In this document: positions 53,940 to 62,093 of the stretch, piece after piece | Numbering within the stretch: the stretch's first letter is position 1 | How the letters are laid out: every line of letters starts with the position of its first letter | From: Pseudomonas sp. DTU12.3 | Lineage (GTDB): Bacteria > Pseudomonadota > Gammaproteobacteria > Pseudomonadales > Pseudomonadaceae | Assembly: GCF_004124275.1 (NCBI RefSeq) | Contig: NZ_CP027218.1 | Span: forward strand, 3,785,501 to 3,849,500 | Reading direction: 5' to 3' | Length of the DNA stretch: 64,000 nucleotides | Notes under the pieces: model-generated | The model's database searches: none | Seen by the model: the letters and a program-made list of their open reading frames with translations, nothing else | What the model was told of the DNA's origin: nothing | Position numbers and translations under genes: made by a program

Positions 53940-54545
53940 ATGACGGCTTTGTTGACTCGCCGCAAGGTGCTTGCGGGAATGGGCGTACTCGGGCTCGGCC
54001 TGCTCGCCGGCTGCGACACCCGCGGCCAACTGTCGTACAAGTACGGCAAGGATCTGAGTAACAAGATCATGGGACGCACCTTCAAACTGAAGAACACCGA
54101 TGGCGAAACCATGACGCTGTCGAGCTTTCGCGGCATGATGCCGATGGTGTTCTTCGGTTTCACCCAGTGCCCGGCAGTCTGCCCGACCACCCTCGCCCGC
54201 GCGGCGAAAATCAAGAAGCTGATGGGCGCCGATGGCGACCGCTTGCAGGTGATTTTCATCAGCCTCGATCCCGAACGCGACACCCCGGAAATCCTCGACG
54301 CCTACATGAAAGCCTTCGACCCGACGTTCGTTGCGCTGTACGGCACGCTTGAGGAAACCGCGGCCACGGCCAAGGAATTCGACGTGTTCTACGAGAAAGT
54401 CCCGGCCGGCGACACCTACACCATCTCGCACACTGCCACCAGTTACGTTTACGACTCCAATGGCGGTCTGCGCCTGGGTCTGTCCACATCGCTTTCGGCA
54501 GAACAATGCACGGAAGATTTGCTTACTGTTATGGAGGTTTGCTGA
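53940..54545 (+). CDS. SCO1/SenC-type copper chaperone lipoprotein
   Basis: 201 aa. Thioredoxin-fold copper metallochaperone for cytochrome oxidase CuA assembly or periplasmic redox defence. The copper-binding motif CPAVCP (Cys77, Cys81) and distal His164 (ISHTATSYVY) are present. A signal peptide with twin Arg (TRRKVLAG) and lipobox LLAGC (Cys25) indicates a membrane-anchored periplasmic lipoprotein. Its stop overlaps the start of the PCuAC-like gene, supporting a joint copper-delivery role. The start has no strong Shine-Dalgarno, only GGCGG-like bases upstream. Confidence 0.9.
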   Translation: MTALLTRRKVLAGMGVLGLGLLAGCDTRGQLSYKYGKDLSNKIMGRTFKLKNTDGETMTLSSFRGMMPMVFFGFTQCPAVCPTTLARAAKIKKLMGADGDRLQVIFISLDPERDTPEILDAYMKAFDPTFVALYGTLEETAATAKEFDVFYEKVPAGDTYTISHTATSYVYDSNGGLRLGLSTSLSAEQCTEDLLTVMEVC

Positions 54546-55024
54546 TGCACCCTGTTCTGAACCACATCAAACGCGCCGCGCTGACCCTGTCGCTGATGGG
54601 CCTGGCGTTCCAGGCGTCGGCACAGACCCAAATCGACGACGCCTGGGTCCGCGCCACCGTGCCGACCCAGACCGCCAGTGGCGCGTTCATGACCCTCACC
54701 GCCGACAGCGACAGCAAACTGCTCAGCGTCGCCACACCAGTGGCCAAAGACGTGCAGATCCACGAAATGACCATGAAGAACGACGTCATGAGCATGGGCC
54801 CGGTGAAGTTCGTCGAACTGCCGGCCGGCAAAGCCGTCAAGCTTGATCCGAACGGCTACCACGTGATGCTGATGGGCCTCAGCGGTCAGTTGAAAGAAGG
54901 CGAAACAGTGCCGCTGACCCTGACCGTCGAGAACGCCAAGGGCGAGAAAGAAACCATCGAGGTCAAAGCGCCGGTGCGCGCGCTGACCAACATGGAAGGT
55001 CACGATCACAGCAAGATGCATTGA
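54545..55024 (+). CDS. PCuAC-type periplasmic copper chaperone
   Basis: 159 aa. Sec signal peptide (~1-25, cleavage after ASA). The PCuAC (DUF461) core is visible: DDAWVRATVP near the mature N terminus, then HEMTMKNDVMSM and HVMLMGL, supplying the conserved His and Met copper ligands. The C terminus adds a His/Met tail (GHDHSKMH) that may bind extra copper. A strong GGAGG sits 7 nt before ATG inside the preceding gene, and the start overlaps its stop (TGATG). Together with the SCO1-like protein it should deliver Cu(I) to cytochrome c oxidase. A bidirectional terminator follows. Confidence 0.92.
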   Translation: MHPVLNHIKRAALTLSLMGLAFQASAQTQIDDAWVRATVPTQTASGAFMTLTADSDSKLLSVATPVAKDVQIHEMTMKNDVMSMGPVKFVELPAGKAVKLDPNGYHVMLMGLSGQLKEGETVPLTLTVENAKGEKETIEVKAPVRALTNMEGHDHSKMH

Positions 55025-55039
55025 TCTGACTGGGCTGTA

Positions 55040-55082
55040 AAAAAAGGGGCGGCCTGATCGATGATCAGGCCGCCCCTTTTTT
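55040..55082. terminator. Bidirectional rho-independent terminator
   Basis: A perfect 14-bp stem GGGGCGGCCTGATC / GATCAGGCCGCCCC (55046-55059 and 55063-55076) with a 3-nt loop is flanked by A-run and T-run. It terminates the copper-chaperone pair from the left and the small membrane-protein gene from the right. Confidence 0.93.
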
Positions 55083-55096
55083 GTTTTGGGTATGCA

Positions 55097-55588
55097 CTAA
55101 CGCTTGCGGGCCAAAGCCCTGCGCACGCTTTCCCGTGACATCCCCGAGGCGGAACGGGTCACGGCTTTATCTACGGGCGCCTTGGCCAACTGTTCCTTGC
55201 GCTTCTCAACCTCACTCCACTGGTAACCGAGATATCCGCCTGCCGCCACAATCCCCAGCCAACCAAACACCGAACTGACGAAGAACCACAGCCCGAGGGT
55301 GATCCATACGGTTTTCGAGGTGAATAACTTCAAGCTGTCATCGGCAGGCACCGGTTCAACCGGCGTCTGTTGCGTCGCCGTTACTTTTTGCACGCCGTCC
55401 AGATCAAAGCGCAGCGCGAAGTCCGCCCCGGGCACCGGAACGTCTAGCTGATTGCCTTCAGCACGATGCACCCGAATCTCGCCATCGACGAGCGACATCG
55501 AGCTGAAACTGATCTGCGTTTCACAACGAATCTCGCCGTTGACCAGGGTCACGACCGTTCGTTGCGGATCATTGGGGGTGTCACGCAT
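55097..55588 (-). CDS. Hypothetical membrane-anchored protein, 163 aa
   Basis: I cannot assign a family. Residues 1-70 are beta-rich and soluble (RTVVTLVNGEIRCETQISFS). A hydrophobic stretch at ~93-122 (VWITLGLWFFVSSVFGWLGI) could be one long or two short membrane helices with a GxxxG-rich turn. The C-terminal ~40 residues are strongly basic (RKEQLAKAP, RALARKR). AAGGA 6 nt before the ATG and the shared downstream terminator support a real gene. The layout suggests a cytoplasmic basic tail or a ribosome- or nucleic-acid-contacting tail, but this is speculative. Confidence 0.75.
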   Translation of the reverse strand: MRDTPNDPQRTVVTLVNGEIRCETQISFSSMSLVDGEIRVHRAEGNQLDVPVPGADFALRFDLDGVQKVTATQQTPVEPVPADDSLKLFTSKTVWITLGLWFFVSSVFGWLGIVAAGGYLGYQWSEVEKRKEQLAKAPVDKAVTRSASGMSRESVRRALARKR

Positions 55589-55734
55589 GTCGATTCCTTG
55601 AGCGTTCCACGTCGGACGACGTGCGAAGGGATAATCCGTTGGAATCGAATGCTACTGAGTGGCTATTACGCTGTCCAGAAACAACCCCCGGTGTTCCCAC
55701 CTTGACCCGGCGTTCCCTCCTTGACCCGGCGTTG

Positions 55735-55930
55735 TCAGTTCCCCGCGCCGCCATGCGCTTCCTCAAAGAAATAATACTTCCAGCTCTCTGCCTTGTTCTT
55801 CAGCACGCCCGGCTCCTGCAATTTCTCGGCATAGATAAAGGTGCGCTGCGGCACCACGGTGAAATCGATTTCCGGGTCTTTGACGATTTGCTCGACCAAG
55901 GCCAGCGGATTTGCTAAAAGGCCGGACTGT
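55735..55930 (-). pseudogene. 3' remnant of an ABC-transporter substrate-binding protein gene
   Basis: About 65 codons remain on the minus strand, reading LLANPLALVEQIVKDPEIDF, then a middle stretch, and ending WKYYFFEEAHGGAGN before TGA. The style (a short final helix with WKDYFFE...GG-like end) resembles C termini of NitT/TauT or sulfonate-type periplasmic binding proteins. No start codon or N-terminal part is present: a stop lies just upstream and the membrane hydroxylase gene ends immediately beyond. The rest of the 55589-55960 gap has only a short direct repeat CTTGACCCGGCGTT. The family call is tentative. Confidence 0.55.
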
Positions 55931-55960
55931 ATCGCTATAAAAAACTTACATTAAATACCT

Positions 55961-56980
55961 TTATTGCATATCGATAGCACGCGGCTGCTTGGCGGGCAGA
56001 AAGCGTCGGGCGGTATCTACAAAGGGCATGACGATCAGGCTGTACAGCGTCAGGTAGCGATCGCGATCCGCCTCACCGGTGCCGAAGCGCAATGGCTCCG
56101 GCGTTGAGGTGGTGACGTATAACGTGCCAAACATCCAGTCCCACACCGACAGATTGGTGGCGAAGTTCCTGTTGCGGTGGCGCGCGGCGTCACTGTGATG
56201 GATCTGGTGCTGCGCCGGGCTATTCAGTACGTGTTCGATCGCCGGGCCGAACGACAGCCAGACATGGCTGTGGCGCAGGTTCGACGCGAGGCTATTGAGG
56301 ATCAGCACCAGCCAGGTCACGCCGAACAAGGTGTAGCGGCTGATTTCGCCACCACAGTAGTACCAGACCGCTCCGGCAAACGCAGCGATGCCGACGGTCA
56401 TCACCAACCGCTCGACCAGGGTTTCGACAATATGAATCCGGCTCGCCGTGGCGGGCACCAGCACCGGCGCCGAATGATGCACCTTGTGAAACTCCCACAG
56501 GTAGCGCGAATGAAAGGCGCGATGAATCCAGTAATGCAGGAAGTCCTTGAGCAGAAATACGCCGACGCCGTAGAACAGTGCGATGAAGGGGTGATTCGGC
56601 ACTTGTTCGCGCGCGCCCCACAGATGGCTGAAAAACTGCTGATAGTCGCCGGAACGCAGGATCCACGGATCGACCAGCGCGACGATCGGCAGCACCCAGA
56701 TGACTTTGAGAATGGCCTTGATGAAGTAATAGCGATAATCCAGCCATGCCGAGCGATGCCCGAACACGCGGTTGCCGCCGATGAATTGCCAGAACGACGG
56801 CGCTGCCGTGAGGTGCCGGGATTTACGATAGCGAAACAGCACGTAGGCGACGCTGTAGGAGGCGACGATAAACCCCACGCCGAGGCGCCCATTCAGATCG
56901 AACAGACCGACAAACTGCCCGCTGACCGGGGCGATGATCCACCGATCAAGGTGAACATAGAGTTGTTCGAGAACATCCAC
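55961..56980 (-). CDS. Fatty acid hydroxylase/sterol desaturase superfamily protein
   Basis: 339 aa. An integral-membrane di-iron oxygenase with the histidine boxes of the superfamily: HYWIH (149-153), HKVHH (165-169), and later HQIHHSDAARHRNRN. About four hydrophobic segments surround them (~33-50, ~88-103, ~131-150, ~195-240). Such proteins hydroxylate or desaturate acyl chains or isoprenoids; the substrate here is unknown. The start is GTG at 56980 with GGAG 10 nt upstream; no better ATG exists in frame. The 415 bp upstream to the next gene contain REPIN copy 4 and otherwise nothing I recognise. Confidence 0.82.
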   Translation of the reverse strand: MDVLEQLYVHLDRWIIAPVSGQFVGLFDLNGRLGVGFIVASYSVAYVLFRYRKSRHLTAAPSFWQFIGGNRVFGHRSAWLDYRYYFIKAILKVIWVLPIVALVDPWILRSGDYQQFFSHLWGAREQVPNHPFIALFYGVGVFLLKDFLHYWIHRAFHSRYLWEFHKVHHSAPVLVPATASRIHIVETLVERLVMTVGIAAFAGAVWYYCGGEISRYTLFGVTWLVLILNSLASNLRHSHVWLSFGPAIEHVLNSPAQHQIHHSDAARHRNRNFATNLSVWDWMFGTLYVTTSTPEPLRFGTGEADRDRYLTLYSLIVMPFVDTARRFLPAKQPRAIDMQ

Positions 56981-57074
56981 GAAGGCTGATCTCCATCAGA
57001 GGTCGGCCATTGTAAATCGCAGCGTTTCGCAAATGCAGCTTTAACAGATCAAAGGCCCGTTCAACACCAATCCC

Positions 57075-57170
57075 CTGTAGGCGCTGACGAGTGCAACGAG
57101 GCTGCGATCTTTTGATCGTGTTTTTTAAAAAATCAGGATCAAAAGATCGCAGCGTGCCGCAGCTCCTACA
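57075..57170. repeat. REPIN-type palindrome, copy 4 (degenerate left arm)
   Basis: The right arm (GCAGCGTGCCGCAGCTCCTAC) is canonical. The left arm begins CTGTAGGCGCTGACGAGTGC and carries an insertion-like segment (ACGAGTGCAACGAG) before rejoining GGCTGCGATCTTTTGATC. It is an eroding family member in the gap between the divergent hydroxylase and phosphotransferase genes. Confidence 0.85.
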
Positions 57171-57395
57171 CGGATCCGGTGCCGGCTAAACAGCCTGAAA
57201 CAATAAATCCGCCGTCGGCAATATCGCTGATTACCCGCCGACGCGAGGGCTGGCCGGGGTTACAGGTATTTCATCGGTATCGGAAGCCGCTGCGTCGGCG
57301 CATCAGTTGAGCGTTTAAAAGAGCGATCAGACAGCCCACCCTTGGTATCATCGCGCACACTTTTATGACGTTTTAATGGCTGGAAGGTCTTTTTT

Positions 57396-59606
57396 GTGAA
57401 CGCTCTTTTTAACCGGTTACGGCAGCCCTCTGCCCGCCTCTTTTCGCTGATCTTTCTCACGCTGATCGTGCCGCTGTGCCTGCGCGCGGCGCTGGGCTGG
57501 TCGACCCCGTTGGGTTATCTGTCGGATCTGGCCATCGGCAGCCTGCTGGTCGTGCTGTTGCATCGCCGGGCGTGGTGGCTGGCGCTGCCGCTGCTGCTGT
57601 TCTGCGGCCTGCTGGCAGTGGCGACTGCCGAACTGGTCAGCGCCGTCGGCCGCTTGCCGACACCTTCGGACATTCATTACCTGATCGACCCGCAATTCGT
57701 CGAAAACTCCACCGGCGGTGGCCTCGCGCATCCGGCGTTGGCCATCACCCTGCTGCTGGCGCTGCTGTTCTGGCTGCTGACGCAATTCACTGCACGTGGT
57801 ACATCGCGCCCAGCCCTGCCCCGCGTGGTCTGGAGCGCGCCGCTGGTGCTGTTCGCCGCACATTGGGCAGTGCAGAACCTGTGGCCGAGCGAGGCTGATC
57901 CATGGCGTGCCTACAACCTGCCGCATCAACTGATGGCCAGCGAGGTCGCGGACCTGCAGATCCGCGCCGAGGAATGGCTGGATGGCGATGTCGAAGAACC
58001 CGCGCCGGCCATGGCCGGGCTGACTGACGTCGATCTCAACGGGCAAAAACTGCTGGCCGCGCCGGGTCAGGCGCGCAACGTCTTGATCATCGCCCTGGAA
58101 GGCATTCCCGGTGCCTACATCCGCGCCAACCGCGAAGCCATCGGCAGCCATTATCAGGAAGACCTGATGCCCAACCTCAGCCGCTGGGCCGAGCGCGGCA
58201 TGAACACTCCGGATTACGTGCTGCACACGCACCAGACCATTCGCGGTCTGTACGCGATGCTCTGCGGCGATTACGACAAGCTCAATAACGGCACGCCCAA
58301 GGGCGTGGAGATGCTGACCCTTAACGAACGCAATCAGGCTTGTCTGCCGGCGCAACTGCGCGAACACGGCTTCAGCACGCACTACCTGCAAGGTGCCGGC
58401 CTGCGCTTCATGGCCAAAGACAAGATCATGCCGCACATTGGTTTCGATGCGACCCATGGCCTGGAATGGTTCACCAACAGCAACTATCTGGAATTCCCCT
58501 GGGGCAAGGATGACAAGGCGTTTTTTGAGGGTGCGCTGGATTATGTCGGCCAACTGAAAAAGCAAAAACAACCGTGGATGCTGACGTTGTTGACCGTCGG
58601 CACTCACCAGCCCTACTCCGCACCGGAAGACTATCTGCAGCGCTATGAAACGCCCAAGCAAGCCGCCGTCGGTTATCTCGACGATGCGCTGGAGCAGTTC
58701 CTCAGCGGGCTGGAACGCCAAGGCGTGTTGAAAGACACGCTGGTGGTGATCACTTCGGATGAATCCCACGGCATCGACGGCGTGCGACTGGCCTCGTCGT
58801 GGGGGTTCAATCTGACGCTGGCGCCGGAGCACGAACAGCTGCCACGGCTGAACAAAGGCGTGTATGGCCACGTCGATCTGAGCACCTCGATCCTCGATTA
58901 TTTCGACCTGCCGGTGCCCTCCGCGCTGAGCGGTCGTTCGTTATTCCGCGATTACGATACCGGGCGCGAGATCATGTCGTTCACCAACGGCAAACTGCGC
59001 TACCACAATGGCCAGGGAATCTTTTCCGAATGCGACATGCCGCGCCGCTGTCGTTATTACCAAAGCGCCGGCTTCATCGCCGAAAACGCCACGTACAAAG
59101 GCACCTACAGCGGTCACCCCGCCCGGCAGATCGCCGCCCGCGCCAACGCGCTGGACCTGTCGTTGCTGCGCACACCGCTCAATCATCGCTATCAGTTCGG
59201 CAGCACCAACGTCATCCCGCTGCAAGCGCAGATCAAGGATGACTGGGCCGACAACCTGATCGGCGCGCAGTATCTGGAAATGCCCAAGGGCTCGCACACC
59301 CGCGTGCGCCTGACCGTGCGTTCGGTTGATCCGCAGCAGGCGGCGTACATTCAACTCAAGGCCAAGGAGTTTGAACAGGACGTGCAGATCGGTCTGCCAG
59401 CAGAAATGGTGGCAACTGCCGACCAGCCGCTGCAAATGAATTTCAGCTTCGACAACCCGCAAGAGCGCAAAGCGTTTTCCTTTCATTTGCTGGGTTATGG
59501 CTTGGGCGCCGTCGAGGTCACGGACTTCAGCGTGATCACTGAACTGCCGGGGCAAGAGGACATGCTCGACGACGTGCCGGACGACGACACCGCGCAATCC
59601 ACTTGA
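57396..59606 (+). CDS. LTA synthase/sulfatase-fold membrane phosphotransferase
   Basis: 736 aa. About five N-terminal membrane helices (residues ~14-165) precede a periplasmic alkaline-phosphatase-superfamily domain (~230-540). Catalytic-site features: NVLIIALEGIPGAYIRANRE (metal-binding Glu), HTHQTIRGLYAMLCGDY (candidate Thr nucleophile), and TSDESHGIDG plus GVYGHVDLS (metal ligands). This is the LtaS/OpgB architecture, which transfers glycerophosphate or phosphoethanolamine to envelope glycans. In Pseudomonas an OpgB-like or lipid/glucan-modifying role is plausible, but the substrate is not readable. A ~190-residue C-terminal extension follows the catalytic domain. The start is GTG with GGAAGG about 8 nt upstream. 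Confidence 0.82.
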   Translation: MNALFNRLRQPSARLFSLIFLTLIVPLCLRAALGWSTPLGYLSDLAIGSLLVVLLHRRAWWLALPLLLFCGLLAVATAELVSAVGRLPTPSDIHYLIDPQFVENSTGGGLAHPALAITLLLALLFWLLTQFTARGTSRPALPRVVWSAPLVLFAAHWAVQNLWPSEADPWRAYNLPHQLMASEVADLQIRAEEWLDGDVEEPAPAMAGLTDVDLNGQKLLAAPGQARNVLIIALEGIPGAYIRANREAIGSHYQEDLMPNLSRWAERGMNTPDYVLHTHQTIRGLYAMLCGDYDKLNNGTPKGVEMLTLNERNQACLPAQLREHGFSTHYLQGAGLRFMAKDKIMPHIGFDATHGLEWFTNSNYLEFPWGKDDKAFFEGALDYVGQLKKQKQPWMLTLLTVGTHQPYSAPEDYLQRYETPKQAAVGYLDDALEQFLSGLERQGVLKDTLVVITSDESHGIDGVRLASSWGFNLTLAPEHEQLPRLNKGVYGHVDLSTSILDYFDLPVPSALSGRSLFRDYDTGREIMSFTNGKLRYHNGQGIFSECDMPRRCRYYQSAGFIAENATYKGTYSGHPARQIAARANALDLSLLRTPLNHRYQFGSTNVIPLQAQIKDDWADNLIGAQYLEMPKGSHTRVRLTVRSVDPQQAAYIQLKAKEFEQDVQIGLPAEMVATADQPLQMNFSFDNPQERKAFSFHLLGYGLGAVEVTDFSVITELPGQEDMLDDVPDDDTAQST

Positions 59607-59625
59607 TCACCCATCTGATCATCCA

Positions 59626-59715
59626 CCTGTAGGAGCTGCCGCAGGCTGCGATCTTTTGATGTTGTTTTTAGAAAGACAAGATCAACAGATCGCAGCCTGC
59701 GGTAGCTCCTACAGG
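59626..59715. repeat. REPIN-type palindrome, copy 5
   Basis: CCTGTAGGAGCTGCCGCAGG and its inverse flank an AT-rich loop. It lies between the convergent phosphotransferase and TonB-receptor genes, the same type of position as copy 1, and is the only obvious structure able to end either transcript. Confidence 0.9.
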
Positions 59716-59723
59716 GATGGGGG

Positions 59724-61757
59724 TCAGAACGTTGTGCGCAACCCGACCTGAATGCTGCGTCCTTCTGCCGGCGCAATGTCGCGCAGGATCGAACTGGCGT
59801 AACGCACGGTTTGATTGGTCAGGTTCTCGGCATTGACGAAGGCCAGCCATTTGCTCTGGCCGACGTCGAAGTGATAACCGAGATTGGCACCCAGCGTGGT
59901 GTAGCCATCGGTGCTGCTTTCATTGGCCGGCACGCGATGTTGTGCACTGGCGTGCTCGACATCGATCCGCGCCTGCCATTTGTCCAGTTCCCACAACAAC
60001 CCGCTGTTCAAGCGCAACGGCGCGATGCGTGGCAAGTCTTCGCCGGTGTCGAGGTTCTTGGCACGGGTGTAGTCGCCGGACAGCTCCAGGGCAAACTTGC
60101 CGTAGGCATTTTCGCCAAGCGTCCAGCGATCCTGCGCTTCGATACCGCTGAAGCGTGCACGTACGCCGGAGTAGGTGTATTCAGGGATGCCGTTGGCGTC
60201 CACCTCACCTTCGTCATTCAGCGTGCGGCCGGTGCCGAGCAAGCCGATGTAATTGGAGAAATGGCTGTAGAACACGCCGAAGCTGCCCTTGTGCGTGCCG
60301 TTGTCGAATCGCAGCGCGAGGTCGCTGGACACGGCTTTTTCTTTCGACAGTCCGGCATCACCGACCTCATAGGTGCCGGTCGCGACGTGGGCACCGTTGG
60401 CGTACAGCTCGTAGAAGGTTGGTGCGCGTTCGGTGTAGCCCAGCGTCGCGGCCACCGACCAGATCGGCGTCAGCGTGTACACCGCACCGGAGGAAAGACT
60501 GCCGGCGGTGAAACTGCTGGAGCGCTCAGCGTTGGCAAACCGTTCGTTGCCTTTGGCGTCGGGATCGACCGTGGTGTGTTCCAGACGTCCGCCGAGGGTG
60601 AACAGCAATCGATCGGTGGCTCGCAGCTCTTCAAGAATGAACAGTGCACCAGCGTCGGTATCGGTCTGCGGCACAAACGCTTCCTCGCCGAGTGCCGAGA
60701 ATTCATTGCGGCTGACCTGCGCGCCGATCACTCCATTGAACGGCCCCAACGGCTGGTGCCGCGCCTCGATTCGCGCCTCGTAGCCCTTGTTCTTGAACGT
60801 CGTCCCGACCTCGCCGCCTTCGATTTCGCGGTGCTGGTAATCGGTGTAACCGGCATCCAGCTTGATCGAACTGAACGGCCCGTCGAGATTGCGCATCTCG
60901 GACGCGAAAGCGTAATGCTCCTGTTGCATGCGAATACGCACATCGTCTTCGGCCGGCGAGCCGTAATTCGAATCGTAATTGCTGTAGGACAGCCCGGCAT
61001 AACCATCATCCCAGGTGTAGGAGCCACCCACCGCACCGCCGTCCTGACGCCCATCGCTGTTGGCCAGGCGATGTTTTTTCGAATCACCGTCGTCTGCACG
61101 TTCGCGAGCGGTTTTCGCATATCCGGGGATCTTCAGATCATTGAATTCGCGGGCGCTGGCGTCCAGGTGCAAAGCGAATTCGCCGTTGCCCGCCTCAAGT
61201 TTGCCTGCGCTGCTGCGCGTGGTGTCGGCACCGCCATAACGCAATTCGCCGGCACCGTGGATACCGTCGATGGCCTCGGTCGGAATGCGATTGTCGAAGG
61301 TGTTGATCACCCCGCCGATGGCGCTGCCGCCATACAGCAAGGCTGCCGGGCCGCGCACGATTTCAATGCGCTCGACGTTGACCGGGTCGAGTGGCACGGC
61401 GTGATCGTAAGACAGCGATGAGGCGTCCAGTGCGCCGACACCGTTACGCAGAATACGAATGCGGTCACCGTCCTGCCCTCGAATGATCGGCCGGCTCGCG
61501 CCCGGGCCGAAATACGATGACGACACGCCGGGTTGCTTGTTCAGGGTTTCGCCGAGGCTGCCCTTTTGTTGAAACGTCAGGTCGTCGCCGCCCAGCACGG
61601 TTGAGGGCGAGGCGAGTGTCTGGCTGCCAAGCGGATTGCCGGTGATGACCTGGGGTTGCAGTTCGAGGGTGTCGGCGGCGAACACCGGCGCGGCAAAAAG
61701 CAGCGCGGCGGCCAACGGATTCAGGCGTCGTTGCAGGGGGTGGGAACGGGCAGGCAT
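59724..61757 (-). CDS. znuD: ZnuD-like TonB-dependent receptor (zinc uptake)
   Basis: 677 aa. Sec signal peptide (~1-27, VFA-ADT). Plug domain with LNKQPGVSSSYFGPGASRPI, IRGQDGDRIRILRNG and ERIEIVRGPAALLYGGSAIG; a beta-barrel ends in the typical C-terminal aromatic (VGLRTTF). The sequence resembles ZnuD-type outer-membrane receptors of Neisseria and Pseudomonas. ATG at 61757 is chosen with GGAAG 7 nt upstream; a longer in-frame start would prepend a non-signal segment. A perfect Zur box lies ~85 bp upstream, which strongly supports a zinc rather than iron role. Diverges from katG. Confidence 0.88.
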   Translation of the reverse strand: MPARSHPLQRRLNPLAAALLFAAPVFAADTLELQPQVITGNPLGSQTLASPSTVLGGDDLTFQQKGSLGETLNKQPGVSSSYFGPGASRPIIRGQDGDRIRILRNGVGALDASSLSYDHAVPLDPVNVERIEIVRGPAALLYGGSAIGGVINTFDNRIPTEAIDGIHGAGELRYGGADTTRSSAGKLEAGNGEFALHLDASAREFNDLKIPGYAKTARERADDGDSKKHRLANSDGRQDGGAVGGSYTWDDGYAGLSYSNYDSNYGSPAEDDVRIRMQQEHYAFASEMRNLDGPFSSIKLDAGYTDYQHREIEGGEVGTTFKNKGYEARIEARHQPLGPFNGVIGAQVSRNEFSALGEEAFVPQTDTDAGALFILEELRATDRLLFTLGGRLEHTTVDPDAKGNERFANAERSSSFTAGSLSSGAVYTLTPIWSVAATLGYTERAPTFYELYANGAHVATGTYEVGDAGLSKEKAVSSDLALRFDNGTHKGSFGVFYSHFSNYIGLLGTGRTLNDEGEVDANGIPEYTYSGVRARFSGIEAQDRWTLGENAYGKFALELSGDYTRAKNLDTGEDLPRIAPLRLNSGLLWELDKWQARIDVEHASAQHRVPANESSTDGYTTLGANLGYHFDVGQSKWLAFVNAENLTNQTVRYASSILRDIAPAEGRSIQVGLRTTF

Positions 61758-61840
61758 TGCAGAACTTCCATGAGCTGAAAAGTGACGATCGCTGCCAGCG
61801 CTTGTAGAAAACGCCGGCAGAAACAAAATGAAACCGATTT

Positions 61841-61859
61841 AATGTTATACAATAACATT
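61841..61859. promoter_or_regulatory. Zur box upstream of znuD
   Basis: A perfect 19-bp inverted repeat AATGTTAT-ACA-ATAACATT matches the gamma-proteobacterial Zur consensus (GTTATA-N-TATAAC core). It lies in the 336-bp znuD-katG gap, close to the expected znuD promoter and 235 bp from katG. Zn-loaded Zur would repress the receptor gene. Apart from this site and the weak repeat at 61996-62010 (AATAG-N5-CTATT), I see nothing in the gap. Confidence 0.85.
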
Positions 61860-62093
61860 TCTTTCTACCATCCCGTTTCTTGTTTCATTCATCACAACAG
61901 CTGCTCAAGGACACGGCTTTCGGGCTGGCATCGGGTCTGCGGCGAGGCCCGCACCGCACGGTGAAAGCGCTAAAAGACTTTACCTATCGGCGCCCAATAG
62001 TCGGCCTATTAGCTGCATCTCCAAGTCGGGTCTAGCCTTACTAGTCCGAAGTCGGCACGAGCCGGCCGTAGCAGACCTGATAAGGACCCGAAC

